Shown here piece by piece: positions 17,596-25,678 of a stretch of DNA of 64,000 nucleotides. Under the pieces are notes generated by a model. That model was not told where the DNA came from, searched no databases, and saw nothing but the letters and a program-made list of their open reading frames with translations. Source of the DNA: Sphingomonas sp. Leaf10 (GTDB taxonomy: Bacteria; Pseudomonadota; Alphaproteobacteria; Sphingomonadales; Sphingomonadaceae); the NCBI RefSeq assembly GCF_001421245.1, contig NZ_LMKE01000033.1, forward strand, positions 157,035 to 221,034, read 5' to 3'. The position numbers and the translations under genes are program-made. Numbering within the stretch: the first letter of the stretch is position 1; every line of letters begins with the position of its first letter.

Positions 17596-18600
17596 ATGGC
17601 AGGCATCACGGTCATCACGGTGTTCCACAACCGCGCCCACCGGGTGCGGCCGTCGATCGAATCGCTGCTGGCACAGGATTGCGATGACGTGCGGATCGTC
17701 GCCATCGACGACGGATCGCGCGACGATACGCTCGCCGAATTGCATGCCCTGTCCGCGCCGAACCTGACCGTTATATCCCAGCCGAACAAAGGCTTCACCG
17801 CGACGATGGCGGCGGCCTGCGCGGCGGCCGACACCGATTTCATCGCCGTCCATGGTGCCGGCGACGAAAGCCTGCCTGGGCGCCTCCGCGCGCAACGCGA
17901 CTTCCTGCTCGCCCATCCGGACGCCGTCGCGGTCGGCTGCGCGATCGAGAATGTCGAGGAAGGCGGCAAGGGCTATGTCATCCGGCCCGCCCAGCCGATC
18001 CGCAAGGGGCCGATGATCGCCGGCTTCGGCATTTCGCATGGCGAAGTCATGTTCCGCCGTTCCGCCTATCTGGCCGCGGGCGGCTATCGCCCGTTCTTCC
18101 GCGTGGCACAGGCGACCGACCTGTTCCGGCGGATGAGCCGGATCGGCGATTTCGGCTATGTCGACCAGCTATTGTACCGCCGCTTCCTGTTCCGCGACGG
18201 CGTCAATGCCTCGGCGGCCAAGTTCGCCGAACACGAACTCTATTCGGCGATCGGCCACGACGCCTTCGCCGACGCCCTGTCGAGCGGCGCGGCTGCCGAC
18301 GTCATCGACCGGTACGGCGTCCTCGCGCCCTATTACATGCCGCGTTCGAAGAAGATTGCCGGCGGTCTCGCCCGCGCAGCGGTCGTCCACTGGCTGCAGG
18401 GCGACGACCGCCTCGCCCGCCACCTCGCCCGCCGCTCGCTGGCCGAAAAGCTCACGCCGCGCGGCGCGATCGTCGCCACCCAGTTGCTGCTCTCGACCAT
18501 CGGCCTGCGCGACGCGATGCAGCGGCTGGCGGTGAAGACCAATCGAGGGCGCAATGAATATGCGCTCTCCCGCTTCTATCGCCCGCCCGCCGGGAAATAG
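17596..18600 (+). CDS. family 2 glycosyltransferase
   Basis: 334 residues with an N-terminal GT-A domain: ITVITVFHNRAHRVRPSIES, VAIDDGSRDDT (nucleotide-sugar/metal Asp residues) and QPNKGFTATMAAACAAADT, then the divergent FIAVHGAGDES in place of a typical DxD and the acceptor region HGEVMFRRSAYLAAGGYRP. The remaining 130 residues are helical and end basic. Transfers a sugar to an unknown surface or lipid acceptor; no polysaccharide cluster is adjacent. ATG 17596 follows GGGGGGAGC. Confidence 0.88.
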   Translation: MAGITVITVFHNRAHRVRPSIESLLAQDCDDVRIVAIDDGSRDDTLAELHALSAPNLTVISQPNKGFTATMAAACAAADTDFIAVHGAGDESLPGRLRAQRDFLLAHPDAVAVGCAIENVEEGGKGYVIRPAQPIRKGPMIAGFGISHGEVMFRRSAYLAAGGYRPFFRVAQATDLFRRMSRIGDFGYVDQLLYRRFLFRDGVNASAAKFAEHELYSAIGHDAFADALSSGAAADVIDRYGVLAPYYMPRSKKIAGGLARAAVVHWLQGDDRLARHLARRSLAEKLTPRGAIVATQLLLSTIGLRDAMQRLAVKTNRGRNEYALSRFYRPPAGK

Positions 18601-18798
18601 CGGATCAGCCGCCCCCAATACCCCGCTTTCCTACAGCGAACGGCTTATCCTATCGATCACGGCGCTCTTTCAACGGTCCGTTCAAAACCCCGGTCGACGG
18701 GCCGAAAGCATCTCGCCGCGCGATGCTGCACGAGTGTGAACTTTGTGAACTTTGGGCCGCCAACCCCGCCCCGCGCGCGGCGGGGCAGGGGGTGCCGC
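18601..18798. other. intergenic region between convergent genes
   Basis: No gene recognised. A tandem TGTGAACTT doublet lies at about 18735-18752, and an imperfect C/G-rich hairpin (CCCCGCC...GGCGGGG) at about 18764-18786 may serve as the 3' structure of the phosphomannomutase gene; it lacks a T-run. Confidence 0.4.
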
Positions 18799-19545
18799 TT
18801 ACTTCTGGCAGGCGACGATCGCCTCGATCACCGCCAACGTTTCCTGTGGGTCGCGGATCTTGACGGTGTCCATGCCCGCGGCCTTTGGGGCATAGTCGTT
18901 GCCGCCGGGGAAGATTGCGTCGCCGATGAACAGCATGTCGTCGGTGGCGATGCCGCTGATATCGGCCAGCTTGGCAAGCCCGGTCGCCTTGTCGACGCCT
19001 TCCTTGGTGATGTCGATCGACGTTGCGCCGCCCATGTTGATCGACAGCCCCGGCAACCGCTGCTTCAAATCGGCCTGAATGATCTTGCGCTTCTCGAACT
19101 TGGGGTCCCAATGTTCCTTGGCGTCGATCGGCGCCTGCTGGCCCAGCGCCGAAAAGGTGATCTGGCTGCCACGATTCTCGATCCGCTCGCCCCATGTCTG
19201 TTCGGGGACGAAGCCGGTCGCCTCCAGCGCCGCATCGAACGCCGCCAGGATCTTCGCCTTGGTCTCGTCGTCGAACAGGTCGGCATAGACCGTGTTCCAG
19301 CGGCCATCGCCATAAGTGTACAGCTTGGTGCCGCTGGTCGGCATCATCCACAGCCGGCTGAGATCGGCGCGTTCGGGGAGGCGGCTGGCGACCTGTTTTT
19401 CGAACTGCGGCCAGTCGCCGCCCGAAATAATCGCGACATGCGCCACGCCCAGCAGATCGGCCAGCGCTTCGCCCATCGCCTCGGTCAGTTGCTGTTTGCT
19501 TTCGGCCAGGGTTCCGTCGAGGTCGAAGGCTACGAGTTGCTTCAT
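18799..19545 (-). CDS. eukaryote-type phosphomannomutase / HAD-IIB phosphatase
   Basis: 248 residues of the HAD superfamily IIB: nucleophile motif AFDLDGTLAESK (Asp8, general acid Asp10), ISGGDWPQFEKQV (motif II region), cap with WGERIENRGSQITFSALGQQ, and SIDITKEGVDKATGL plus FIGDAIFPGGNDYA (motifs III and IV). The cap and the 'ENRGSQITFSALGQQAP' stretch are those of alpha-PMM1/PMM2 enzymes that interconvert mannose-6-P and mannose-1-P, a type better known from eukaryotes; substrate here not proven. Single gene, convergent with the glycosyltransferase. Confidence 0.85.
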   Translation of the reverse strand: MKQLVAFDLDGTLAESKQQLTEAMGEALADLLGVAHVAIISGGDWPQFEKQVASRLPERADLSRLWMMPTSGTKLYTYGDGRWNTVYADLFDDETKAKILAAFDAALEATGFVPEQTWGERIENRGSQITFSALGQQAPIDAKEHWDPKFEKRKIIQADLKQRLPGLSINMGGATSIDITKEGVDKATGLAKLADISGIATDDMLFIGDAIFPGGNDYAPKAAGMDTVKIRDPQETLAVIEAIVACQK

Positions 19546-19608
19546 ATTGTCACTCCGGCAGGGGGCGAGCGCCGGCGGGCGCCGGCACGGGAAAGGTTGG
19601 CAGGATGG

Positions 19609-19989
19609 TCAGCGGCCGCCCTCGCGACGGGTCAGCGCGGCGACGCAGCTCGCCCGGTCGATCGGCGCGCCGTTGCGCTGGCGCGAATCGATATGGCGGA
19701 CCACCGGCACGCCCCCGTCCTGCGGCGGGTAGAGATAGGCGTCGAGCACGCAGATGTTCGATCCGAATTGCAGCTTGCGCCCCGCCCCTTCGGTCAGGTC
19801 GAGCTGCGGCTGGCCGAACAGGCCGGTCAGCGCATTGGCGTTCTGCCCCAGCACGCGTTCGAGGCCGACGGTGCCATAGGTCGGTCTGGGCGGGACGGGC
19901 AGGGCGTTCTGGCGGACGACCGGCGCAGTCGACCCGGCACAGGCCGACAGGGTCAGCCCTGCGGCGACCGCGATGAAACCGCTACGCAT
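19609..19989 (-). CDS. small lipoprotein, hypothetical
   Basis: 126 residues with a lipoprotein signal (MRSGFIAVAAGLTLSAC, Cys17). The mature part contains LERVLGQNANALTGLFGQPQ and GRKLQFGSNICVLDAYLYPP, suggesting a small SmpA/OmlA-like fold (a conserved Gly-Arg-x-Leu-Gln-Phe and a disulfide-capable Cys), but I make no family call. Its ATG overlaps the EI24 stop codon by 8 bp, so it is translated from the same mRNA. Confidence 0.7.
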   Translation of the reverse strand: MRSGFIAVAAGLTLSACAGSTAPVVRQNALPVPPRPTYGTVGLERVLGQNANALTGLFGQPQLDLTEGAGRKLQFGSNICVLDAYLYPPQDGGVPVVRHIDSRQRNGAPIDRASCVAALTRREGGR

Positions 19990-20680
19990 GTCCGTCCCCC
20001 CTTGGGCGCCGCCGGTGAAACCGATGCGTCGCCATCGCCGCGCCGATCAGGGGCGCAACGAAATTCACAAACGGCACAAGCAGCAATCCGGTTCCGGCTA
20101 GCCCCAGCACGAAGCGCCGCCCGCCCGTGGCGGACCGTTCGGCGCGCATCGCGGATGGCGGCAGGTGCCGGGCGGCGACCATGTCGGACAGGTCGCGCCC
20201 CAATAGCCAGCCATTGACGACGAAGAACACCGCCGCCGTCCCGATCCCGGTCGCCAGCAGCACGAGGTAGAGCGGCAGGAAGAACAGATTGACCGCCAGC
20301 GCGCGAAGCGCCGACGTCGCGCTCATGCGCAACGACCGGCCGATCGGCACCGGCCGTGCAGTGGCGAGGGCGGAGGGATAATGTTTCGCCTCGACCGCTT
20401 CGACCACTTCGTCGGCGAACAGGCCGATGACCGCGATCGCGACGATGCGGAACAACAGCCACGCGATTCCGATCGCGGCGATCGCCGCCGCCACCGCCGC
20501 CAGCGTACCGGCATCGTCGCCCAGCAGCAGGAAGTCGGCGGTCAGCCAGTGCGCTGCCCATGCCAGCACCGCCGCCAATGCGGCGAGGAGCACAAGGGTC
20601 AGCGTCAGCGACTTGGCCAGCACGCGCAGGAACGCGCGGTCGCCGAGTTGGCCTACGGACAGAAGAAAGCTCTCGATCAT
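19982..20680 (-). CDS. EI24 domain-containing membrane protein (CysZ-like)
   Basis: 232 residues with about four to five hydrophobic stretches (SLTLTLVLLAALAAVLAWAA, AAIAAIGIAWLLFRIVAIA, ALRALAVNLFFLPLYLVLLA, LAGTGLLLVPFVNFVAPLIG) in the EI24/CysZ arrangement, including the family-like PLYLVLLATGIGTAAVFFVV and GWLLGRDL. CysZ is a sulfate permease, but EI24 proteins in this lineage are not clearly tied to sulfate. No cys gene is adjacent. The C-terminus is basic. First gene of a pair with the overlapping lipoprotein. Confidence 0.85.
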   Translation of the reverse strand: MIESFLLSVGQLGDRAFLRVLAKSLTLTLVLLAALAAVLAWAAHWLTADFLLLGDDAGTLAAVAAAIAAIGIAWLLFRIVAIAVIGLFADEVVEAVEAKHYPSALATARPVPIGRSLRMSATSALRALAVNLFFLPLYLVLLATGIGTAAVFFVVNGWLLGRDLSDMVAARHLPPSAMRAERSATGGRRFVLGLAGTGLLLVPFVNFVAPLIGAAMATHRFHRRRPRGDGHA

Positions 20681-20805
20681 CGTCCCGGACGATGCGGGCC
20701 GCGCCGCCCGCCGTCAACGCCTTGCCTGCCCCCGCGCCGCTGGCTAACGCCGCTGGCAACGTCCGCGCCTATGCTGGCGGCGGATCGCTTGTTCGGAGAC
20801 CTTAT

Positions 20806-21804
20806 TTGACCCAACCCACGCTCGACGTCGTCGCGATCGGCAACGCCATCGTCGATATTCTCGCGCAGTCCGACGACGCTTTCCTGGCCAGCCAGGGCAT
20901 GACCAAGGGGTCGATGCAGCTCGTCTTCTCCCCCGCCGATGCCGATGCGCTGTATGCAAAAATGGGTCCGGGCCGCGAAGTATCGGGTGGGTCGGCGGCG
21001 AACACCGTCGCGGGCATCGCGGCGCTGGGCGGCAAGACCGGCTTTATCGGGCAGGTCGCCGATGATCAGTTGGGCGCGGTGTTCGCGCACGACATCCGCG
21101 CCGCCGGCGTCCGCTTCGACACTGCGGCACGCGCCGCCGAGCCGACCACCGCGCGCTGCCTGATCTTCGTCACGCCTGATGGGCAGCGGACGATGAACAC
21201 CTTCCTCGGCGCGTCGCAATTCCTGCCCGAAGCCGCGCTCGACGCCGAACTGATCGCCAGCGGCGCGATCCTGTATCTCGAAGGCTATTTGTGGGATCCG
21301 GAGGAGCCGCGCGCCGCGATGCGTGCCGGCATCCGCATCGCCCGCGATGCGGGGCGCAAGGTCGCCTTCACCCTGTCGGACACCTTCTGCATCTCGCGCC
21401 ACGGCGACGACTTCCGCGCGCTGATCGCCGAGGGGCAGGTCGACATCCTCTTCGCCAACGAGAGCGAGTTGCTGGCGCTGGCTATGCAGGAGGATTTCGA
21501 CGCGGCGGTCGATCAGGTCAGCGCGCAGGTGCCGGTGCTGGTCGTGACCCGCGGCGAACATGGTGCGATCGCGGTGACCGGGGGTCAGCGCACCAGCGTG
21601 CCCGCCCAGCCGATCGAGCGTGTCGTCGACACGACCGGTGCGGGCGACCTGTTCGCGGCCGGCTTCCTGCACGGCCAGTCGCATGGCTATGACATCGAAC
21701 GCTCGCTGAAGCTTGGCGCGCTGTGTGCGGCCGAGATCATCTCGCACTATGGCGCGCGGCCCGAAGTCGACCTGACCAAGCTGATGGTCGAAAAGCTCGG
21801 CTGA
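20806..21804 (+). CDS. adenosine kinase (PfkB family)
   Basis: 332 residues. PfkB/ribokinase motifs: GNAIVDILAQSDDAFL near the N-terminus, the GGSAANTVAGIAALGG signature, and the catalytic anion hole DTTGAGDLFAAGF with Asp281 as base. Phosphorylates adenosine (or a related sugar/nucleoside) to AMP. The start is the TTG at 20806: GGAGA lies 8 nt upstream, translation from there gives the family N-terminus TQPTLDVVAIGNAIVD, and there is no in-frame ATG close by. A bidirectional terminator follows. Confidence 0.92.
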   Translation: MTQPTLDVVAIGNAIVDILAQSDDAFLASQGMTKGSMQLVFSPADADALYAKMGPGREVSGGSAANTVAGIAALGGKTGFIGQVADDQLGAVFAHDIRAAGVRFDTAARAAEPTTARCLIFVTPDGQRTMNTFLGASQFLPEAALDAELIASGAILYLEGYLWDPEEPRAAMRAGIRIARDAGRKVAFTLSDTFCISRHGDDFRALIAEGQVDILFANESELLALAMQEDFDAAVDQVSAQVPVLVVTRGEHGAIAVTGGQRTSVPAQPIERVVDTTGAGDLFAAGFLHGQSHGYDIERSLKLGALCAAEIISHYGARPEVDLTKLMVEKLG

Positions 21805-21828
21805 ACGCCGCGAACCCCTACACAATGA

Positions 21829-21870
21829 AAAGGGGGGAGGCCGACTGGTTCGGCCTCCCCCCTCTTTGTT
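21829..21870. terminator. bidirectional terminator between adenosine kinase and permease genes
   Basis: 13-bp stem GGGGGGAGGCCGA (21832-21844) with TCGGCCTCCCCCC (21850-21862), 5-nt loop; CTTTGTTTG follows on the forward strand and TTTTCATTG on the reverse strand. It serves the convergent genes on both sides. Confidence 0.85.
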
Positions 21871-21884
21871 TGCATCCGGTTCGA

Positions 21885-23429
21885 TCAGTGCGAACCGGGC
21901 GTGCTGCGATGATCGTCCATTTCCGCGACCTCGACGATCCCGCGACCCAGATGGCTGCGGCGATAGCCATAGACGAAATAGATGACCAGACCGATCGCGC
22001 CCCATACCGGCAGCACCAGCTTGGCGTCTGGCGGCAGTGCCAGGAACAGGCCGACGCACCCGATCATCGTCGCCGGTGCGACCAGCCAAACGGCGGGGGT
22101 GCGGAACGGGCGATGGCGATGCGGATCGCGCTTGCGCAGCACCAGCACGCCGACCGCGACCATGAAGAAGGCGAACAACGTGCCCGCATTGGCAATGTCG
22201 GCCAGCTTGCCCACTGGCAGGAACGCCGCAGCGAAGGTCACGCCGATACCGGTGATCGCGGTGATGACGTGCGGCGTCTTCCACTTGGGGTGGATCGCCG
22301 ACAGCTTCTCGGGCAGCAGGCCGTCACGCGACATGGTGAAGAAGATGCGGGTCTGGCCGAACAGCATCACGAGGATGACCGACGGCAGCGCGAGGAAGGC
22401 GGCGAGGCCGATCAGGTTGCCGACGTTCAGATAACCGATCTCGCGCAGGACGTGCGCCAGCGCTTCCTTCGAACAGGCCAGCGGTTCGGTGCCCATGCCG
22501 GCCAGTTCGGTGCAACGCGCGCCAAGCGCGGTCGAACCCGGTGCCAGCCATTCGCCGATCGCCGACGTCACCGGCTGCGAGCCGAGCGGCGAACCGATCG
22601 CACCTGCCGCCACCAGCATGTAGAAGACCGTACAGATGGCCAAGCTGCCGATCAGGCCGAGCGGCACGTTACGTTGCGGGTTCTTCGTTTCCTCCGCCGC
22701 GGTCGATACCGCGTCGAAGCCGACATAGGCGAAGAAGATCGACGCTGCGGCACCGACGATGCCCTGACCCTCGCTACCGACCCAGCCATTGGGAGCGAAG
22801 GGTTCGAAATTCTCCATCCGCATGACCGGAAGCGCAAGGACGATGAACGCGGTCAGCGCCGTCACCTTGATCGCGACCAGTACGGCATTGACCTTGGCAC
22901 TCTCGCTGGTGCCGAGCATCAACAGCCCGGTGATCAACAGCGCGATGGCAACGGCAGGCAGGTTGATCAGGCCGCCGGGTACATACGGCCCGGTAATCAG
23001 CGCGGTCGGCAGGGTGATGCCGAACCATCCCTGCAACTGCCCGACGAAATAGCCGGACCAGCCGACCGACACCGCCGATGCGGCGACGGCATATTCGAGG
23101 ACCAGCGCCCAACCGACCATCCATGCCAGCAGTTCGCCGAGCACGGCATAGGTATAGGTATAGGCCGATCCCGACACCGGTACCATCGACGCGAATTCGG
23201 AATAGCAAAGCGCTGCCACTGCGCAGACCACCGCGGCGATGATGAACGAGACCATCATGCCCGGTCCCGCCTTTTGCGCGGCTTCGGAGGTTAGGACGAA
23301 AATGCCGGTGCCGATGATGGCACCGACCCCCAGCATGGTCAGCTGGAACGCACCCAAAGTGCGGGTAAGCGATTTCTTCTCTGCGGTCGCGAGGATCGCA
23401 TCGAGTGGCTTGATACGGCCGAAAATCAT
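21885..23429 (-). CDS. APC family amino acid permease
   Basis: 514 residues, about 12 membrane helices, inner membrane. The first helix carries the substrate-binding GVGAIIGTGIFVLTS of the APC superfamily; FFAYVGFDAVSTAAEETKNP and FGQTRIFFTMSRDGLLP match the cationic amino acid transporter (CAT/YhdG) group. A loop at about residues 315-350 with Cys residues (GARCTELAGMGTEPLACSKE) is an extension seen in some homologues. The ATG is preceded by a 107-bp gap. It ends at the shared terminator. Confidence 0.9.
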   Translation of the reverse strand: MIFGRIKPLDAILATAEKKSLTRTLGAFQLTMLGVGAIIGTGIFVLTSEAAQKAGPGMMVSFIIAAVVCAVAALCYSEFASMVPVSGSAYTYTYAVLGELLAWMVGWALVLEYAVAASAVSVGWSGYFVGQLQGWFGITLPTALITGPYVPGGLINLPAVAIALLITGLLMLGTSESAKVNAVLVAIKVTALTAFIVLALPVMRMENFEPFAPNGWVGSEGQGIVGAAASIFFAYVGFDAVSTAAEETKNPQRNVPLGLIGSLAICTVFYMLVAAGAIGSPLGSQPVTSAIGEWLAPGSTALGARCTELAGMGTEPLACSKEALAHVLREIGYLNVGNLIGLAAFLALPSVILVMLFGQTRIFFTMSRDGLLPEKLSAIHPKWKTPHVITAITGIGVTFAAAFLPVGKLADIANAGTLFAFFMVAVGVLVLRKRDPHRHRPFRTPAVWLVAPATMIGCVGLFLALPPDAKLVLPVWGAIGLVIYFVYGYRRSHLGRGIVEVAEMDDHRSTPGSH

Positions 23430-23536
23430 GCAGGCCCCCCAAACGCGGCGCCTTTTACCGAGGGCCGCGGATTACAAAGGCGTAAGCCTACCCGCAAAAA
23501 CCGTCCGCGCAATTCCTTTCGTGTAATAAAGCTGTC

Positions 23537-23914
23537 CTATCGCGAAAGCATCGGTCCCAGCACCTGACCGCCGAACAGGTGGACGTGCAGATGCGGCACC
23601 TCCTGTCCGCCGTGCCCGCCGATATTGGCGAGCAGGCGATAGCCCGGTTCGACCAGCGCATTGTCGCGGGCGATCTGTCCCACCGCGCGCACGAAGCCGG
23701 CGATCTCCGCATCGCTGCCACGCGCCGAAAAATCGTCCCACGACACATAGGCACCCTTGGGAATCACGAGGATATGGACAGGCGCTTGCGGGGCAATGTC
23801 GTGGAAGGCGAGGGCGAAGTCGTTCTCATATACCCGCTTGGCCGGAATGTCGCCGCGCAGGATGCGGGCGAAGATATTGTCGGGGTCGTAACCCTGGGTG
23901 GCATCGATCGGCAT
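23537..23914 (-). CDS. HIT family nucleotide hydrolase/transferase
   Basis: 125 residues, HINT-type. Starts YDPDNIFARILRGDIPAKRV and ends with the histidine triad VPHLHVHLFGGQVLGPML. Likely hydrolyses AMP-NH-X substrates such as aminoacyl-adenylates. The ATG lies 4 nt after the hisE stop, and the two are probably cotranscribed, an arrangement common in this lineage; I see no histidine-specific role. Confidence 0.93.
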   Translation of the reverse strand: MPIDATQGYDPDNIFARILRGDIPAKRVYENDFALAFHDIAPQAPVHILVIPKGAYVSWDDFSARGSDAEIAGFVRAVGQIARDNALVEPGYRLLANIGGHGGQEVPHLHVHLFGGQVLGPMLSR

Positions 23915-23918
23915 CGGA

Positions 23919-24236
23919 TCACTCCTTGGGACGGGCGGCCTTTTCGGCGATGCCCGAGCGGCCTTCGCGGGCGGTCAGTTCGGCGCGGACATCGTCGAGC
24001 GTAATGCCTTTAGTCCTCAGCAGCAGCGTCAGGTGGAACATCAGGTCGGCTGCCTCGCCGATCAGCCCGGCACGGTCGTCCTGACAGGCGGCGATGACGC
24101 ATTCGACCGCTTCCTCGCCAACCTTCTGTGCGATCTTGGCAGTGCCGCGTGCGTGCAGCTTCGCGACATAGGATTGGGTCGGATCGCCACCGATCCGGCT
24201 GGCGATTACCGATTCGAGCCGGTCGAAGGCGTCCAT
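23919..24236 (-). CDS. hisE: phosphoribosyl-ATP diphosphatase
   Basis: Hydrolyses phosphoribosyl-ATP to phosphoribosyl-AMP, second step of histidine synthesis. 105 residues, MazG-like helical fold with metal-binding GEEAVECVIAACQ and LIGEAADLMFHLTLLLR. The frame is open far upstream, but the enzyme begins MDAFDRLESVIASR at 24236. The start codon follows the stop of the 48-residue upstream ORF by 1 nt. No other his gene is in the window; hisF, hisA and hisH may lie elsewhere. Confidence 0.93.
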   Translation of the reverse strand: MDAFDRLESVIASRIGGDPTQSYVAKLHARGTAKIAQKVGEEAVECVIAACQDDRAGLIGEAADLMFHLTLLLRTKGITLDDVRAELTAREGRSGIAEKAARPKE

Positions 24237-24237
24237 G

Positions 24238-24384
24238 TCAGTCCTTGCGCTTGCGGTTGCGGATCGCCCGCCGGGCCAGCACCACCATGAACGCGAACGC
24301 GGCAAAGGTCGCGACGTCGGAAAGGGCAAAGCCTTCACGGGGTGGGGCGACACCCGAATGGGCGGCGAGGGCGGCGGTCGGCAT
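24238..24384 (-). CDS. small membrane peptide upstream of hisE
   Basis: 48 residues: MPTAALAAHSGVAPPREGF, one hydrophobic helix (SDVATFAAFAFMVVLARRAI) and a strongly basic end (RNRKRKD). Its stop codon is 1 nt before the hisE ATG, a spacing typical of translational coupling. There is no strong ribosome-binding site. It could be a genuine small membrane protein or a leader ORF that controls hisE; no family recognised. Confidence 0.45.
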   Translation of the reverse strand: MPTAALAAHSGVAPPREGFALSDVATFAAFAFMVVLARRAIRNRKRKD

Positions 24385-24555
24385 GGGCCATGCTCTATGC
24401 GGTTTGGCGGGCGGCGGGCAAGCGGCACGATCCGCGCCGTACCGGGACGGCCGCGCGCAGGAACCGGCTGGATCGGCCGGTCGTTTTGACCGATCATCCA
24501 TTATCGGGCGCTGCGACCCTTGTCGGATCGCGCGGCGACCTGCGGGAGTAATCGC

Positions 24556-25320
24556 ATGTTTTACCGGCTGCGCGCGATCGTGCTGGCTCTGGCGGCGGGG
24601 GCGGGCGTGTCCGCCTGCGCCTATGGCGATTTCGGTTATGGCGGCGTCGGGGTCGGCGTCGGATCGGGCTATTATGGCGGGGGCGACTATGGTGGCTATG
24701 GCAGCTATTACGACCCCTATGCCGCCGGCTTCGGCGATCCCTATTGGGGGTGGTTCGGTGACTATTATTATCCGGGCACCGGCTATTACGTCTATGATCG
24801 CTATCGCCGGCCGTTCCGCTGGAACGATCGCCAGCGTTATTACTGGCAGCAGCGGCGCGGCCAGTGGCGCGGCGATTGGGGCAACGGCCGACCGCGCTGG
24901 GACCGCTGGGACCGGCCGGGGTTCGACCGGCGTCCGGGGTTCGAGAATGTCCCGCGCGGCAGCAGTCAGTCGCCGCTGCCCGGCCGTCCCGGCAGCTGGC
25001 GCGGGCGGGGCGATGTGCGTCCTGACGGTGACGCGCGCCCGGGCTTCGATCGCCGGCGCGGCTTTCAATATGTACCGCGCGGGTCGACCCAGTCGCCGGC
25101 GCCGGGACAGCCGGATGTCTCACCGGGCGGCGCGGCGCGACAGGGCTTTGAACGGCGGCGCGGGTTCGAGAACGTGCCGCGTGGCACCAGCCAGTCGCCA
25201 CGGCAGGGCGCCGGAGCGGTGCGCGGGTTCGATCGGCCGGAAGGGGTTCGTCCGGGCGGCGGTCGCTTCCGGGGGCCGGAAGGACGCGGACCGGGTCGTG
25301 GGGGGCGGCGGCCGGATTGA
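24556..25320 (+). CDS. Gly/Tyr/Arg-rich repeat lipoprotein, hypothetical
   Basis: 254 residues: lipoprotein-like signal ending in VSACAYG (Cys20), a Gly/Tyr-rich segment (GSGYYGGGDYGGYGSYYDPY), a RcnB-like aromatic/basic stretch (YYVYDRYRRPFRWNDRQRYY), then three copies of a decapeptide repeat: GFENVPRGSSQSP, GFQYVPRGSTQSP and GFENVPRGTSQSP, each after an Arg-Arg pair, and an RG-rich tail. ATG 24556 follows GGGAG. Probably exported; the tail could bind nucleic acid or polyanions. Divergent from the his genes. Confidence 0.7.
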   Translation: MFYRLRAIVLALAAGAGVSACAYGDFGYGGVGVGVGSGYYGGGDYGGYGSYYDPYAAGFGDPYWGWFGDYYYPGTGYYVYDRYRRPFRWNDRQRYYWQQRRGQWRGDWGNGRPRWDRWDRPGFDRRPGFENVPRGSSQSPLPGRPGSWRGRGDVRPDGDARPGFDRRRGFQYVPRGSTQSPAPGQPDVSPGGAARQGFERRRGFENVPRGTSQSPRQGAGAVRGFDRPEGVRPGGGRFRGPEGRGPGRGGRRPD

Positions 25321-25464
25321 GCCGCCGTTCGTGCCCGCTTCCTGCACATCGAAGCAAGCGTCATCCCAGTATAGACTCAGATGTGCCGGAAATGGATCGC
25401 GGTAGGAGCCGGCAGCAGCCCCAGCCTTTACTCAAGTGACTTCCATGTCCGACCAGCTCCATCT

Positions 25465-25540
25465 CTCCCGTCCCTGGAAGGGAGGGGGCGGGGGTGGGTG
25501 GGCCCGTTGGCGGGCGTGACCATCCCTCGCAGCCCAACCC
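25465..25540. repeat. GGGAGGGG palindromic element, copy B (rearranged)
   Basis: Starts with the left arm of the element (CTCCCGTCCCTGGAAGGGAG, then GGGGGTGGGT), but the following centre, GTTGGCGGGCGTGACC and TCCCTCGC, is the reverse complement of the centre in the 37404-37512 copy. The right end is degenerate. This suggests inversion or recombination between palindrome arms. Confidence 0.6.
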
Positions 25541-25615
25541 GCTCCCAGCCCTTCCTACTGTCGCTGACCTTGCGTCCATAGCAGGGTAACATGAGCCTGC
25601 CCCGTTCGTCCTAAG

Positions 25616-25666
25616 CCCCTACTCAGCCCGAACGGTTCGACCTGATGTCATAACGCTCTAACGTCG
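25616..25666. repeat. 51-bp dispersed repeat, copy 2
   Basis: Matches positions 1-51 at 44 of 51 bases, same orientation, here with a clean CGAAC-G-GTTCG palindrome. Lies 12 nt beyond the stop codon of the reverse-strand MaoC gene. Confidence 0.6.
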
Positions 25667-25678
25667 ATCGGACCTTGG

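Larger units (their letters stand above)
25321..25678. other. intergenic gap with two repeat elements
   Basis: 358 bp, no gene seen. It contains the rearranged GGGAGGGG palindromic element at 25465-25540 and the second copy of the 51-bp repeat at 25616-25666, both annotated separately. The remaining sequence (25321-25460) is unremarkable; no promoter can be called. Confidence 0.5.

Noticed and set aside
14608..18039. Very long open reading frame (about 1140 codons) on the reverse strand across acnA and the glycosyltransferase gene
   Set aside because: It is antisense to acnA, whose motifs are complete. Its product is Arg/Asp/Gly/His-rich with no family features, as expected for the complement of G+C-rich codons.
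18760..18790. C/G-rich hairpin after the phosphomannomutase gene as an intrinsic terminator
   Set aside because: The stem is imperfect and no T-run follows on the relevant strand, so I left it only as part of the gap description.
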